Positions 8,766 through 17,341 are shown, counted from the stretch's first letter. The stretch: 57,027 nt of DNA from an uncultured Clostridia bacterium (GCA_947588825.1 CANPZU010000015.1:1-57027), one strand, 5' to 3'. The notes: generated by a model from the sequence alone, not told the origin. Program-made: numbers and translations.

Positions 8766-8822
8766 AGTTTGTAAACAAGGGTCTGAACTTTTTTTCAGAC
8801 GATTCTCCTGATAATTTTGATA

Positions 8823-8851
8823 TTAGGGGCTGAATGAGATACAGCCCCTAA
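8823..8851 (-). terminator. intercistronic hairpin between clpP and clpX
   Basis: TTAGGGGCTG/CAGCCCCTAA (8823-8832 with 8842-8851) is a perfect 10-bp stem with a 9-nt loop. On the clpX-coding strand it is followed by TATCAAAATTATC, with no strong T run. It more likely attenuates or protects mRNA than fully terminates. Confidence 0.55.
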
Positions 8852-8935
8852 GTAAACTTGTCGATCGCAGTTCGGTTATGAACGTGCCAATCCTTTTGAT
8901 ATGTTTTAAACTGCTTTTTAATACGCCTTATTTAA

Positions 8936-9520
8936 TTAAATATGCTTGTCGATGACTTTGTCAACAAGGCCGTATTCGCACGCCTGAGCGGCGGTCATAA
9001 AATTGTCGCGCTCGGTGTCCCTTGCAATGACGTCGATCTCCTTGCCTGTGTTATTTGCAAGAATGCGGTTGAGAGTGTCGCGGGTCCTCATTATGTGGTC
9101 GGCGTGGATCTTGATATCGCTCGCCTGTCCCTGCATGCCTCCGAGAGGCTGATGGATCATTATTTCGCTGTTTGGAAGCGCGAATCTCTTGCCCTTTGCT
9201 CCGCTGGAGAGGAGAAACGCCCCCATGCTCGCCGCCATGCCGATACAGTATGTGGCAACGTCGCATTTAATGAAATTCATTGTGTCGTAAATTGCCATAC
9301 CCGCGGTGACCGATCCGCCGGGGCTGTTGATGTACAGGGCGATATCTTTGTCGGGATCCTGCGCTTCAAGAAAAATGAGCTGGGCTACGACAAGCGACGA
9401 TGTGACGTCGTTTACCTCGTCGGAAAGAAAAATTATGCGGTCGTTGAGTAAGCGCGAATATATATCGTAGGCTCTTTCGCCTCTGCCGGTTTGTTCGATA
9501 ACGGTTGGTACAAGTGCCAT
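8936..9520 (-). CDS. clpP: ATP-dependent Clp protease proteolytic subunit
   Basis: 194 residues, standard length for the serine peptidase that forms the ClpP tetradecamer in the cytoplasm. The catalytic triad is Ser98 (GMAASMGAF), His123 (MIHQPLGG) and Asp172 (DTERDNFM). AGGAGG is close to the ATG. It lies between tig and clpX in the classic tig-clpP-clpX order, so trigger factor, peptidase and unfoldase share transcription from the tig promoter. TGATAA-type triplet repeats (9591-9610) sit in the gap after tig. Confidence 0.98.
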   Translation of the reverse strand: MALVPTVIEQTGRGERAYDIYSRLLNDRIIFLSDEVNDVTSSLVVAQLIFLEAQDPDKDIALYINSPGGSVTAGMAIYDTMNFIKCDVATYCIGMAASMGAFLLSSGAKGKRFALPNSEIMIHQPLGGMQGQASDIKIHADHIMRTRDTLNRILANNTGKEIDVIARDTERDNFMTAAQACEYGLVDKVIDKHI

Positions 9521-9614
9521 TATAGGGTGCCTCCTGAAATAAAAAACTTTGATAGCTTATCTTACTTTATTTGTACTTTGTTTGCAGTATTAATGATAAT
9601 GATAATGATACTGT

Positions 9615-10901
9615 TCAGGCTTCCTTGATGATCGCGTTCTCTTTTACGAAAGCGACCGCCTTTTGAACCTTTTTATCCGCCGTAAGATCCTCGGGCGCGA
9701 CAAGCTCCTTGACCTTGTCAAGCTCCATGTTATAAGACTTCGCAAGGGAATCGTATTCCTCTTCGAGCTCTGCGTCGCTGACCTCTATATTTTCTATCTC
9801 GGCAATTTTTTCAAGGGCAAGTCGGGTTTTCACCTGCTGCTCTGCTTGCGGACGAAGGCGAGCGCGTATGTCGTCAAGGTTGGAATTTGTGAATTTTAGA
9901 TAGTCGGCGAGTTTGAGTCCTTGCATTCTCAATCTGTTGTCGTAATCACGCACGAAATTTTCGGTTTCCTGAACGAACATCGCCTCGGGGATCTCGGCTT
10001 CAAGTCTTTCAATAAGAGCGTTGATTATCTGCTCGTCGACCGCGCTGTCGGCAGCCTTTGAGGCTTTATCTTCGAGTTTTGCCTTTACATCTGACTTGTA
10101 TTCATCAAATGTATCAAATTCGGATACATCCTTTGCAAATTCATCGTCAAGCTCGGGCAGAACCGTCTCTTTTATGGCGTTTAGCTTTATTTTAAATACC
10201 ACGGGCGCTCCCGCGAGCTCCTTTGCGTGATAATCCTCGGGAAAGGTTACATCAATGTCAAATTCCTCGCCTATCTCATGGCCCACAATTTTTTCCTCAA
10301 AGCCGGGGATGAACTGACCGGAGCCGAGCTTAAGGTCAAAGCCGGTATCCTTGCCGCCGTCAAAACCGACACCGTCTTTGTAGCCTTCGTAGTCTATGTT
10401 TACCGTGTCGCCCATCTGAGCGGCGCGTCCTTGGACGTCGGACGTCCTTGCATTGCGTTCCTGAGTTCTTTTTATCTCGTTGTCTATTTCTTCGTCGGTG
10501 ACGGGTGCGACGCTTCGCGTGAGCTCTATGCCCTTATAGTCCTTGACATTGACTTCGGGCTTTGTCACGACCTTGGCTTCAATTGTTACCCCTTCAGTCT
10601 TGCTTACCGATTTAAGATCGTATTCCGGAGGTGCGACAATCTTGAGCCCCGACTCTTTCAGCGCCTCTTCAAAAGCGGCGGGAAGAAGATTGTTAAGCGC
10701 GTCCTCGTAAAAAACTCCTTCTCCGAATCTCTGCTCGATAAGATGGCGGGGCGCTTTGCCCTTTCTGAAGCCCGGAACCGTGATTTCGTTCTTTTTCCTG
10801 TTGTAAACCGCCGTTACGGCGCTGTTGAATTTGTCCGCGTCGATTACAATCTCGAGAACGGCGACATTTGTTTCTGGTTTGTTTACGCTTTTTAAGCTCA
10901 T
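9615..10901 (-). CDS. tig: trigger factor (ribosome-bound chaperone/PPIase)
   Basis: 428 residues from the ATG at 10901, preferred over an upstream in-frame ATG at 10961 because GGAGGATCAACAA lies directly before it and the homologous N terminus begins there. The ribosome-binding motif appears as GFRKGKAPRHLI (usual G-F-R-x-G-x-x-P). The FKBP-type domain follows (about 160-245, MGDTVNIDYEGYKDGVGFDG), then the helical C-terminal cradle. It binds nascent chains at the tunnel exit. First gene of the tig-clpP-clpX unit, with its own strong promoter. Confidence 0.97.
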   Translation of the reverse strand: MSLKSVNKPETNVAVLEIVIDADKFNSAVTAVYNRKKNEITVPGFRKGKAPRHLIEQRFGEGVFYEDALNNLLPAAFEEALKESGLKIVAPPEYDLKSVSKTEGVTIEAKVVTKPEVNVKDYKGIELTRSVAPVTDEEIDNEIKRTQERNARTSDVQGRAAQMGDTVNIDYEGYKDGVGFDGGKDTGFDLKLGSGQFIPGFEEKIVGHEIGEEFDIDVTFPEDYHAKELAGAPVVFKIKLNAIKETVLPELDDEFAKDVSEFDTFDEYKSDVKAKLEDKASKAADSAVDEQIINALIERLEAEIPEAMFVQETENFVRDYDNRLRMQGLKLADYLKFTNSNLDDIRARLRPQAEQQVKTRLALEKIAEIENIEVSDAELEEEYDSLAKSYNMELDKVKELVAPEDLTADKKVQKAVAFVKENAIIKEA

Positions 10902-10979
10902 TTGTTGATCCTCCGGATGGTTTATTTTACACAATAATTTTTTTATATCTGTGTGCTGCAAAACGCAGTTAACTATAAC

Positions 10980-11008
10980 ATTTTACGCAAAAACACTTTC
11001 GATGTCAA
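10980..11008 (-). promoter_or_regulatory. promoter of tig-clpP-clpX
   Basis: On the minus strand, TTGACA (11008-11003) and TAAAAT (10985-10980) are 17 bp apart, about 80 bp upstream of the tig start. No CIRCE or CtsR-like direct repeat is evident. Confidence 0.85.
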
Positions 11009-11044
11009 GTACTTTTTATAACTTTGCCGAATATTTATACGATA

Positions 11045-11761
11045 TCAGTCTTTTTCAATATGAAGAGGGCGAAAATCGAGATAGTCCGCCGAGATTATTC
11101 TGAAATTTATTCCTTCGAAAATGAAACTTTTCGGAGCGTCGTACGCGCCGTGTATGTGGCCGTAGTAGCATCTTTTTATTTCGTAGCTGTGAAGCACGTC
11201 GACAATTTCCCGACAGACAAAGTCGCCAAAAACAGGGGGAAAGTGCATGAATACCAATATATCCGCATCCTTATCGCACGTTTTTTTGGCGTGTTCGAGC
11301 GACATGCGCAGCCTTCCTGCCTCTCTTGCGATTATCTTTTTGTTGTCACAGTTGAAATTCGGCAATGGCGGCTTTTCGCTGTACCAGCCGCGGGTTCCGC
11401 AGAGTGTGAAGTCCTCGACCCGGATCGAGTCGTTTTGGATAAGGGATATGTTTTCAATACCTTCCGCCTTAAAAAAATCTTTGATTTTCTTAAGGGACGC
11501 CCACCAGTAGTCGTGATTTCCTTTAATAAGTATCTTTTTTCCGGGCAGAGATGAGAGAAAACGCAAATCTACCGCCGCTTCGCTCAGAGTGAGGCCCCAG
11601 GATATGTCGCCGGCAATAACAACCGTATCATTCTCCGAAACCGTGTTTTTCCAAAACCATTCGAGCTTGTTTTCGTAATTTTTCCAGCGGTGACCGAAAA
11701 CATCCATCGGCTTGTCGGCGGAAAATGACAGATGAGTGTCCGCGATAGCGTAAAGAGCCAT
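11045..11761 (-). CDS. metallophosphoesterase (COG1768-like predicted phosphohydrolase)
   Basis: Calcineurin-like phosphoesterase of about 238 residues with the metal-binding series ADTHLS, AGDISWG, KGNHDYWW, MHFPP and YYGHIHG. Members of this family hydrolyse phosphoester bonds with two metal ions; the substrate of this branch is unknown. The conserved core begins at MALYAIADTHLS (ATG 11761). An in-frame ATG at 11803 would add 14 basic residues, and neither start has a well-placed Shine-Dalgarno, so the start is uncertain. It ends about 36 bp from the tig promoter and is transcribed toward tig, apart from any obvious operon. Confidence 0.88.
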   Translation of the reverse strand: MALYAIADTHLSFSADKPMDVFGHRWKNYENKLEWFWKNTVSENDTVVIAGDISWGLTLSEAAVDLRFLSSLPGKKILIKGNHDYWWASLKKIKDFFKAEGIENISLIQNDSIRVEDFTLCGTRGWYSEKPPLPNFNCDNKKIIAREAGRLRMSLEHAKKTCDKDADILVFMHFPPVFGDFVCREIVDVLHSYEIKRCYYGHIHGAYDAPKSFIFEGINFRIISADYLDFRPLHIEKD

Positions 11762-11887
11762 GTTTTTTCTCGCCTTTGGCGGCGGTCTCCTTCCTTTTTT
11801 CATCGGGAATAAAAATGAATTTTGATGAAAAAATATATATTGTGATTTTCACAAAAATCAACATCAGCGAAAGGTTTAAAGCAGAGT

Positions 11888-12055
11888 ATGAAAGATAAAA
11901 ACGATGTGAATCAGAAAATATTCTGTAATGTGAAAAACTGCGAATATCACGGTGAGGACTGCACATGTCATGCCGAAAGGATAGCGGTCGGTCCCAATTA
12001 CGCGTCAAGCTGTACCGACACCGTGTGCGCTACGTTTAAGCCAAAGACTCTGTAA
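11888..12055 (+). CDS. small cysteine-rich DUF1540 protein
   Basis: 55 codons from ATG 11888 to TAA 12053-12055. The cysteines follow the DUF1540 pattern: CNVKNC near the start, a C-x-C and a final C-T-D-T-V-C-A-T-F block, with A-x-R-I-A-V-G between. DUF1540 proteins are small, widespread in Clostridia and presumed to bind metal; their role is unknown. GAAAGG lies upstream of the ATG. The last 20 bp overlap the 3' end of thrC on the opposite strand (12036-12055), so the two messages are complementary there. Confidence 0.85.
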   Translation: MKDKNDVNQKIFCNVKNCEYHGEDCTCHAERIAVGPNYASSCTDTVCATFKPKTL

Positions 12056-13514
12056 AGCGCAAAATTGCGTCTTTCATGGAGTCTTTGTCGATGACTTCGT
12101 CAAAGCGAACTTTCTTTTTAAATACAGAGGACAAAGGAGAGGGGATCGGAACTTTGGTGAGCTCGCAAATGCGCTCGAAAAGCTCGGTATCCCCGCCCTT
12201 GTCGCACAGTCCGAGAGCCTTTGCCACTGCGGGGGCGAACTTATACGGGCTTGCAGTGGATACAACGAGCGTTTTTGTTCCCTCTCTTTTTCCAAAATCA
12301 GAGCAGTACAGCGCGACCGCGGTGTGAGTGTCGATGAGATAGGAGTGCTCGCGGTAGCATTTTTTTATTGTGTCAAGGCAGGCTTGCTCGGGACAATAAT
12401 ATCCCTCAAAATCTTTTTGTATCAGCTCAAGTATCTGCGGCTCCACGGTGTATTTTCCATGTTTTGAAAGGGCGTTCATGTACATAGAGCACTTTTCCTC
12501 TCCTGCGGCAAGGCTGATAAGCCTTTCAAGATTACTTGATATAAGAATGTCCATTGACGGGGAGAGAGTGTTGTGAAAAATGCGGTTTTTGTCGTATGTG
12601 CCGCTTTGCAAAAAGTCGGTCAGCACATTGTTTTCATTTGAAGCGCATATGAGCTTTCTTACGGGAAGGCCCATTTTTTTTGCAATATAAGCGGCAAGAA
12701 TGTTGCCGAAATTGCCGGTAGGCACGCAAATATCAATCGTATCGCCAAGGGATATATCGTCCTTTTCTATCATATCGCAGTAGGCGGAAATGTAATAGAT
12801 AATCTGAGGCACGAGGCGTCCCCAGTTTATCGAGTTGGCGCTCGACAAAAACACTCCTTTTTTTGAAAGCCTGTCTGCGAGCTCGCCGTCGGCAAAAATA
12901 TTTTTCACTCCGGTCTGAGCGTCGTCAAAATTGCCGTTTATGGCGCACACGTTTACATTTGCGCCATCTTGTGTTATCATCTGTGCTTTTTGAGCGCGGC
13001 TGACGCCGTTTGCGGGGTAAAAGACCGTTATTGCGGTATGCGGGACGTCCTTGTATCCTTCGAGCGCCGCTTTACCTGTGTCTCCCGAGGTGGCGACAAG
13101 TATAAGCGCCCTCCTTTTTTCACCCGTCATTACAAGGGCGCGTGAAAGCAGCCTCGGCATTATCTGAAGAGCGACGTCCTTAAAGGCGCAGGTCGGACCG
13201 TGCCACAGTTCGAGCACTCTTATCTTATCATCGAGAAAGACAAGCGGCGCGACGCCGTTTGAGAAGTTTTCACTCGAGTAGGCCGCCTTGCAGTCAAGGA
13301 CGAGGTCGTCCTTATCGTAGTCGTCAAGAAAGAGCGCAAGTATCTTTGCCGCCCTTTCAGGGTATGAGAGGGGGCAAAGCGCCCGGATGTCTTCAATGGA
13401 AAGCGAGGGTATGCTCTCGGGCATGTAAAGCCCGCCGTCCTCGGCGATTCCGTTTTTTATTGCTTGGGCCGAAGGTACGTATTTGGCCTTGCCCCGTGTG
13501 CTTTTATATAACAT
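12036..13514 (-). CDS. thrC: threonine synthase
   Basis: 492 residues, PLP-dependent, converting O-phosphohomoserine to threonine. The N terminus LYKSTRGKAKYVPSAQAI and the AEDGGLYMPE segment mark the longer type of threonine synthase. The PLP lysine is in TCAFKDVALQIMP, and ATSGDTGKAAL binds the phosphate. AAGGA precedes the ATG. It is the last gene of a minus-strand run that starts with an ApgM-like/signal peptidase fusion. That ApgM-type domain belongs to a superfamily with a homoserine-kinase-like branch, so the operon may hold two consecutive threonine steps. Its end overlaps the DUF1540 gene. Confidence 0.96.
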   Translation of the reverse strand: MLYKSTRGKAKYVPSAQAIKNGIAEDGGLYMPESIPSLSIEDIRALCPLSYPERAAKILALFLDDYDKDDLVLDCKAAYSSENFSNGVAPLVFLDDKIRVLELWHGPTCAFKDVALQIMPRLLSRALVMTGEKRRALILVATSGDTGKAALEGYKDVPHTAITVFYPANGVSRAQKAQMITQDGANVNVCAINGNFDDAQTGVKNIFADGELADRLSKKGVFLSSANSINWGRLVPQIIYYISAYCDMIEKDDISLGDTIDICVPTGNFGNILAAYIAKKMGLPVRKLICASNENNVLTDFLQSGTYDKNRIFHNTLSPSMDILISSNLERLISLAAGEEKCSMYMNALSKHGKYTVEPQILELIQKDFEGYYCPEQACLDTIKKCYREHSYLIDTHTAVALYCSDFGKREGTKTLVVSTASPYKFAPAVAKALGLCDKGGDTELFERICELTKVPIPSPLSSVFKKKVRFDEVIDKDSMKDAILRFTESLA

Positions 13515-13540
13515 GCTTTTTATTCCTTTTCTGCCTTTTA

Positions 13541-13912
13541 TTAAAATGCTGATATATAATGCTTGATATCAAGTCCATAGCAGTTTTCATATTTACTTAC
13601 AAGTATCTCCAAAACATCCATTCGGGGACTTTTGGCGCATCCTGTGCTGAAAAGATAGTCATATGCCGCTTTTTTCAGGTGCTTTTTCTTTTGCGTATTA
13701 ACCGCGTCGGACGGTCTGCCGAATCGGCGTTCGTCGTAACCGGCGCTGCGCGCCTTGACCTCGACGAACACGATATACTTCGCATCCTCGGCGACGATGT
13801 CGATCTCTCCGCCCTTTATCGTGTAGTTTCGAGCTTTTATTGTATACCCCTTGTTTTCAAGGTAGTCGCATGCGGCGCTCTCGCATGCTCTTCCGAATTC
13901 TCTTGATGTCAT
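13541..13912 (-). CDS. yraN: YraN/UPF0102 family endonuclease-like protein
   Basis: 123 residues with the restriction-endonuclease-like core GGEIDIVAEDAKYIVFVEVK (E, D and E-x-K positions of the PD-(D/E)xK fold) after the family's EFGRACESAACDYLENKGY start. Exact function is unknown; the family commonly lies next to rnhB, as here (11 bp away). There is no clear Shine-Dalgarno, so translation is probably coupled to rnhB. Confidence 0.93.
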   Translation of the reverse strand: MTSREFGRACESAACDYLENKGYTIKARNYTIKGGEIDIVAEDAKYIVFVEVKARSAGYDERRFGRPSDAVNTQKKKHLKKAAYDYLFSTGCAKSPRMDVLEILVSKYENCYGLDIKHYISAF

Positions 13913-13923
13913 TGTCAGAAATT

Positions 13924-14520
13924 TTAATCTTTTAAAAATTTTAAAAACGTTTTTCTGTGTTCTGAGCAGGGACCGTACTTTCTCACAAGCTCCATATGCA
14001 GCTTTGTAGGGTATCCTTTGTGCAGCGCAAAGCGGTACTGAGGGTATATTTTATCAAGCTCAAGGCAAAGCCTGTCCCTTGAGACCTTGGCAAGTATCGA
14101 GGCGGCGGCAATCGACATTGAAAGGCTGTCGCCCTTTATAACGGTACGGGCGGTCACCTTAAAGTTTCTTGCGATGTTGCCGTCGACAAGAACGATATCG
14201 GGAGAAGGGGAGAGCATATCGCAGGCTCGGCGCATAGCCAGCTGTGACGCGTTAAGGATATTCAACTCGTCTATTTCTTTGACCGAAGCCGAGGCTATAC
14301 CGTACGAGATCGCTTTTTCGCATATGACGTCAAAGAGCTTCTCACGCTTTTTTTCGCTCAGTTTTTTGCTGTCGTCAAGTCCTTCGATATCAAGACCGAA
14401 GGGAAGTATGACCGCGGCGGCAAACACCGGGCCGGCAAGAGGGCCTCTGCCCGCCTCGTCGGTCCCTGCCGCGATAAGGCCCGCGTCATTGTATTCTTTT
14501 TCGATTTCGTATGACGGCAT
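13924..14520 (-). CDS. rnhB: ribonuclease HII
   Basis: 198 residues. The signature GTDEAGRGPLAGPV supplies the first Asp-Glu pair; further catalytic Asp residues are in LDDSKKLSEKKRE and IVLVDGN. It removes ribonucleotides embedded in DNA and RNA-DNA hybrids. GGAG precedes the ATG. It lies 21 bp after rbgA in the widespread lepB-rbgA-rnhB-yraN arrangement of Firmicutes. Confidence 0.97.
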   Translation of the reverse strand: MPSYEIEKEYNDAGLIAAGTDEAGRGPLAGPVFAAAVILPFGLDIEGLDDSKKLSEKKREKLFDVICEKAISYGIASASVKEIDELNILNASQLAMRRACDMLSPSPDIVLVDGNIARNFKVTARTVIKGDSLSMSIAAASILAKVSRDRLCLELDKIYPQYRFALHKGYPTKLHMELVRKYGPCSEHRKTFLKFLKD

Positions 14521-14541
14521 GTCCTGCCTCTCCTATTCTTT

Positions 14542-15414
14542 TTATTCTTCTTCTCTCGGAAGCTCCAGGCTTATTCTCCCTATTTTAGCGCTCCTGAATT
14601 CTTCAAGAAGCATGGCGGACGTTCTGTCAAGGTCGACCTCGCCGCCCTTTATAAGGTATCCTCTCTTTTTCCCGATGAGCTCAAGCAGCTCATGCGGAGT
14701 CAGGCCGCCCACATCCGAAATATCAAGCTTGTATCTTTGGGCGAGAAGGCTCGGGGAAATGTCGGCAAGGTTTTTGCACAGTATGAGAGCTATGTTCTGC
14801 GTATCGAGTATTTGATCCTTTATAGCTCCCGTAACGGCGAGGTTTTCCGCGACCCGTTTGTCCTCAAATTTTGGCCAAAGCACACCGGGCATGTCAAGAA
14901 GCTCAACGCCGTACGGACTTTTCACCCATTGCTTTTCAAGGGTGACTCCCGGGCGGTTTTCAACCTTTGCTTTTTTTGCCGAGGCAAATTTATTTATAAA
15001 GGACGATTTGCCAACGTTGGGAATGCCGAGTACCATGACTCTGAGCGCCTTGCCCGACATGCCCTTTTGTTTATTCTTTTCTATCTTTTCAAAAAGCAGG
15101 GCGTCAAGGGAGGGCACGATATCGCGCATTCCCGTTCCGGTTATAAAATCGCAGGGAACACACGCTTTGCCTTTTTTTTGAAAGTGCTCCTTCCAAGCTT
15201 TTGTAGCGCTCGGCAGGGCAAGAGACGTTTTGCTCAGCAGGATAATTCGAGGCTTTCCGGCGCATAACTTATCAATTTCGGGATTTTGAGAGCTCTGCGG
15301 TATCCTTGCGTCGAGAATTTCAAACACCGCGTCTACAAGAGGCAAACACTCGGCGATCATCCTTTTTGTCTTTGCCATATGCCCGGGAAACCACTGTATT
15401 GTATCGGACGGCAT
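14542..15414 (-). CDS. rbgA: ribosome biogenesis GTPase YlqF/RbgA, degenerate G4 motif
   Basis: 290 residues, a circularly permuted GTPase needed for late 50S assembly. It has the N-terminal IQWFPGHMAKTKRMI (with the catalytic-type His), DARIPQSSQNP, the G1 P-loop GIPNVGKSS and G3 DMPGVLWPKFED, then the C-terminal RNA-binding region. The G4 motif, normally N-K-x-D, reads SKTS (in ILLSKTSLALP), so the Asn and the guanine-contacting Asp are both replaced. Base specificity may be relaxed. GAGGTG is upstream of the ATG, and rnhB follows after 21 bp. Confidence 0.94.
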   Translation of the reverse strand: MPSDTIQWFPGHMAKTKRMIAECLPLVDAVFEILDARIPQSSQNPEIDKLCAGKPRIILLSKTSLALPSATKAWKEHFQKKGKACVPCDFITGTGMRDIVPSLDALLFEKIEKNKQKGMSGKALRVMVLGIPNVGKSSFINKFASAKKAKVENRPGVTLEKQWVKSPYGVELLDMPGVLWPKFEDKRVAENLAVTGAIKDQILDTQNIALILCKNLADISPSLLAQRYKLDISDVGGLTPHELLELIGKKRGYLIKGGEVDLDRTSAMLLEEFRSAKIGRISLELPREEE

Positions 15415-15484
15415 GATTGCACCTCAAATAAAGCCTTGCGCTTTTTTCAATCGTTATCGTTATATTAATATCAAATATCTTTAT

Positions 15485-17275
15485 TTATACCTGTCCGAAC
15501 GGATATAGCCTGATTATCACGCGGCCGATAATGTATCTTGTGTCTATAAATCCGAGACTGCGGCTGTCTTTTGAAATTTCCCTGTTATCCCCCATTACAA
15601 ACATGGTCCCGTCGGGAACCGTTCCCTCGTATATTCCGTTTTCATCGGGAAGGGCGTACTTCCAGTATCTCATCATCGAATCCGTTTCTTTTTTGACATA
15701 ACTGCTGTCAATGAATTTATCGTCAACCCACACCTGCCAGCTGTTGTAGTCGATCTTAAGCTTTTGACCGCCAGTGGCTATCACTCTTTTGACAAGCGGT
15801 TTTTCCTTTTCTTCGGGAACCTGAACTATTATTATGTCCCCGGTTTTGGGAGTGTAGGCGATATTGCTCACAAGAAGCACGTCGTTTTGGTGCAGAGTGT
15901 TCTCCATCGAGTCGCCTATAACCGGCGAGTGACGTGCTATAAAGGTCATGCAAAGCATGACGGCAATAAGCGAAATGGCAAAAAGCTCGAACAGATCATG
16001 CGCCACTTTAAATGCGGTGTGCGAGGAGTGTCCCTCTATTTTGTTGTTTACAAGCAGATCGGTGAGTTTGTATCCTTCCTCAATATTAAAGTTCTTCTCC
16101 TGCGCGCTGAATTCGTTGAAATTGTTTACTCCGACTACCCGGTCGTCGCTTGTGTAAATAAAGAACGGGACGGGGTCGCCTCCGTGAGTACGCGTGCTTA
16201 TCGGGGTGGTGTGGTCGGGAAGCACCATTATTTTATAAGGCGCGCCGCATTTTTTTAAGTAATTGTAAACCGGCGTAAGCACCTTTTCGTCGATAAGCTC
16301 GATAGACTTCTTTTTGTTCTCTGCCTCTCCCCTGTGTCCGCATTCGTCGGGAGCTTCAATGTGAACATAGACATAGTCCTGTCCGCGCTCAAACGCGTCT
16401 ATTGCCGCCTGTGCTTTGCCGTCAAAGTTTGTGTTTATGTTGCCTGTGGCGCCTTCCACGTCGACAACTTCCATATTGGCGCACTTGGCTATGCCTTTTA
16501 TAAGGTCAACGGCGGATATAACGGTGGCTTTCAGTCCCCACTTTTTTGAGAAGTCGGGAAGGGAAGGCTTTTTTCCCGGGCTCCATATCCAAAGTGCGTT
16601 TGCCGGACGCAGTCCTCTTGCCCTTCTGTCCTCATTGATCGGGTGATGGTTCAGTATCTCGTAGCCGCGCTTCATTAAATCGAGATACAAAGATGTTTCA
16701 TTGCCGTTTTCGTCCTTTTGAGAGGGCAGATACTCGCCTATCTTTTGCCCGAGTATGTCGTGAGGAGGGGTGAATTCGCAAAGAGACGGCGCAAACTCCC
16801 AAAGCATGCAGTGTCTGTAACTGACTCCGGTGTAAAAATGGCGGTTTTCGTCTGATAGCTCCTCTTCCAGCGCTTTTATGAGAACATCCGCTTCCTCGGT
16901 GGTTATTTCATCGGCGCTGTGGTCGATCATTTCCTTTTCCTCAAAGGGTTCTTCCCCGTCGGAAATCGTTAAAAGATTGCAACGAAATGCGGTGGTGTTA
17001 TCCGACATTTGAAGGCCCATCGAGGCTGCCTCGAGCGGGCTCCTGCCTCGAGAGTAAACTGCGGGATTATACGACATTACCGCAAGGTTGGCAGGGTCGC
17101 TCCCCGGAGCCATCGTGCTTGGAACGGTCCTGACCTTTCCCACGAGAGCGTATCTTGCAAGATAGTCCATGGTGGGCTTTTTTGCCGCCTCCATCGGAGA
17201 TTTGTTCCCGAGCTCTTTTATTTTGTTGTCCGCCATACCGTCGCACAGCAGGACAAAGTATTTTGTCTTTTTCAT
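15485..17275 (-). CDS. fusion: ApgM-superfamily phosphotransferase + type I signal peptidase
   Basis: 596 residues in one uninterrupted frame. Residues 1-409 are a complete ApgM-like domain of the alkaline phosphatase superfamily: Asp12 in CDGMAD, candidate nucleophile Ser59 in APGSDPANLAV, EAPDECGH (307-314), DHTTP (354-358) and THGGDPVPF (363-371). A 15-residue linker leads to a membrane helix (about 428-447) and a LepB domain: Ser456 in GDSMENTL, general base Lys496 in LVKRVIATGG and box E GDNREISKDSRS. With the N terminus inside, the enzyme would be cytoplasmic and the peptidase outside, a workable topology. No internal start with well-spaced Shine-Dalgarno is visible. It heads the operon rbgA-rnhB-yraN-thrC; AGAGG precedes ATG. 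Confidence 0.93.
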   Translation of the reverse strand: MKKTKYFVLLCDGMADNKIKELGNKSPMEAAKKPTMDYLARYALVGKVRTVPSTMAPGSDPANLAVMSYNPAVYSRGRSPLEAASMGLQMSDNTTAFRCNLLTISDGEEPFEEKEMIDHSADEITTEEADVLIKALEEELSDENRHFYTGVSYRHCMLWEFAPSLCEFTPPHDILGQKIGEYLPSQKDENGNETSLYLDLMKRGYEILNHHPINEDRRARGLRPANALWIWSPGKKPSLPDFSKKWGLKATVISAVDLIKGIAKCANMEVVDVEGATGNINTNFDGKAQAAIDAFERGQDYVYVHIEAPDECGHRGEAENKKKSIELIDEKVLTPVYNYLKKCGAPYKIMVLPDHTTPISTRTHGGDPVPFFIYTSDDRVVGVNNFNEFSAQEKNFNIEEGYKLTDLLVNNKIEGHSSHTAFKVAHDLFELFAISLIAVMLCMTFIARHSPVIGDSMENTLHQNDVLLVSNIAYTPKTGDIIIVQVPEEKEKPLVKRVIATGGQKLKIDYNSWQVWVDDKFIDSSYVKKETDSMMRYWKYALPDENGIYEGTVPDGTMFVMGDNREISKDSRSLGFIDTRYIIGRVIIRLYPFGQV

Positions 17276-17341
17276 GAATGTGACCTCTTTTTCCGATCGG
17301 CGGCGCGGGAAGCGCTCTCCCCACGTTACCTTATTTTATTT

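Noticed and set aside
15485-17275. Fusion as a simple sequencing artefact
   Set aside because: Both halves are complete, with a sensible linker and membrane helix in frame. An artefact cannot be excluded without reads, but nothing in the sequence suggests one.
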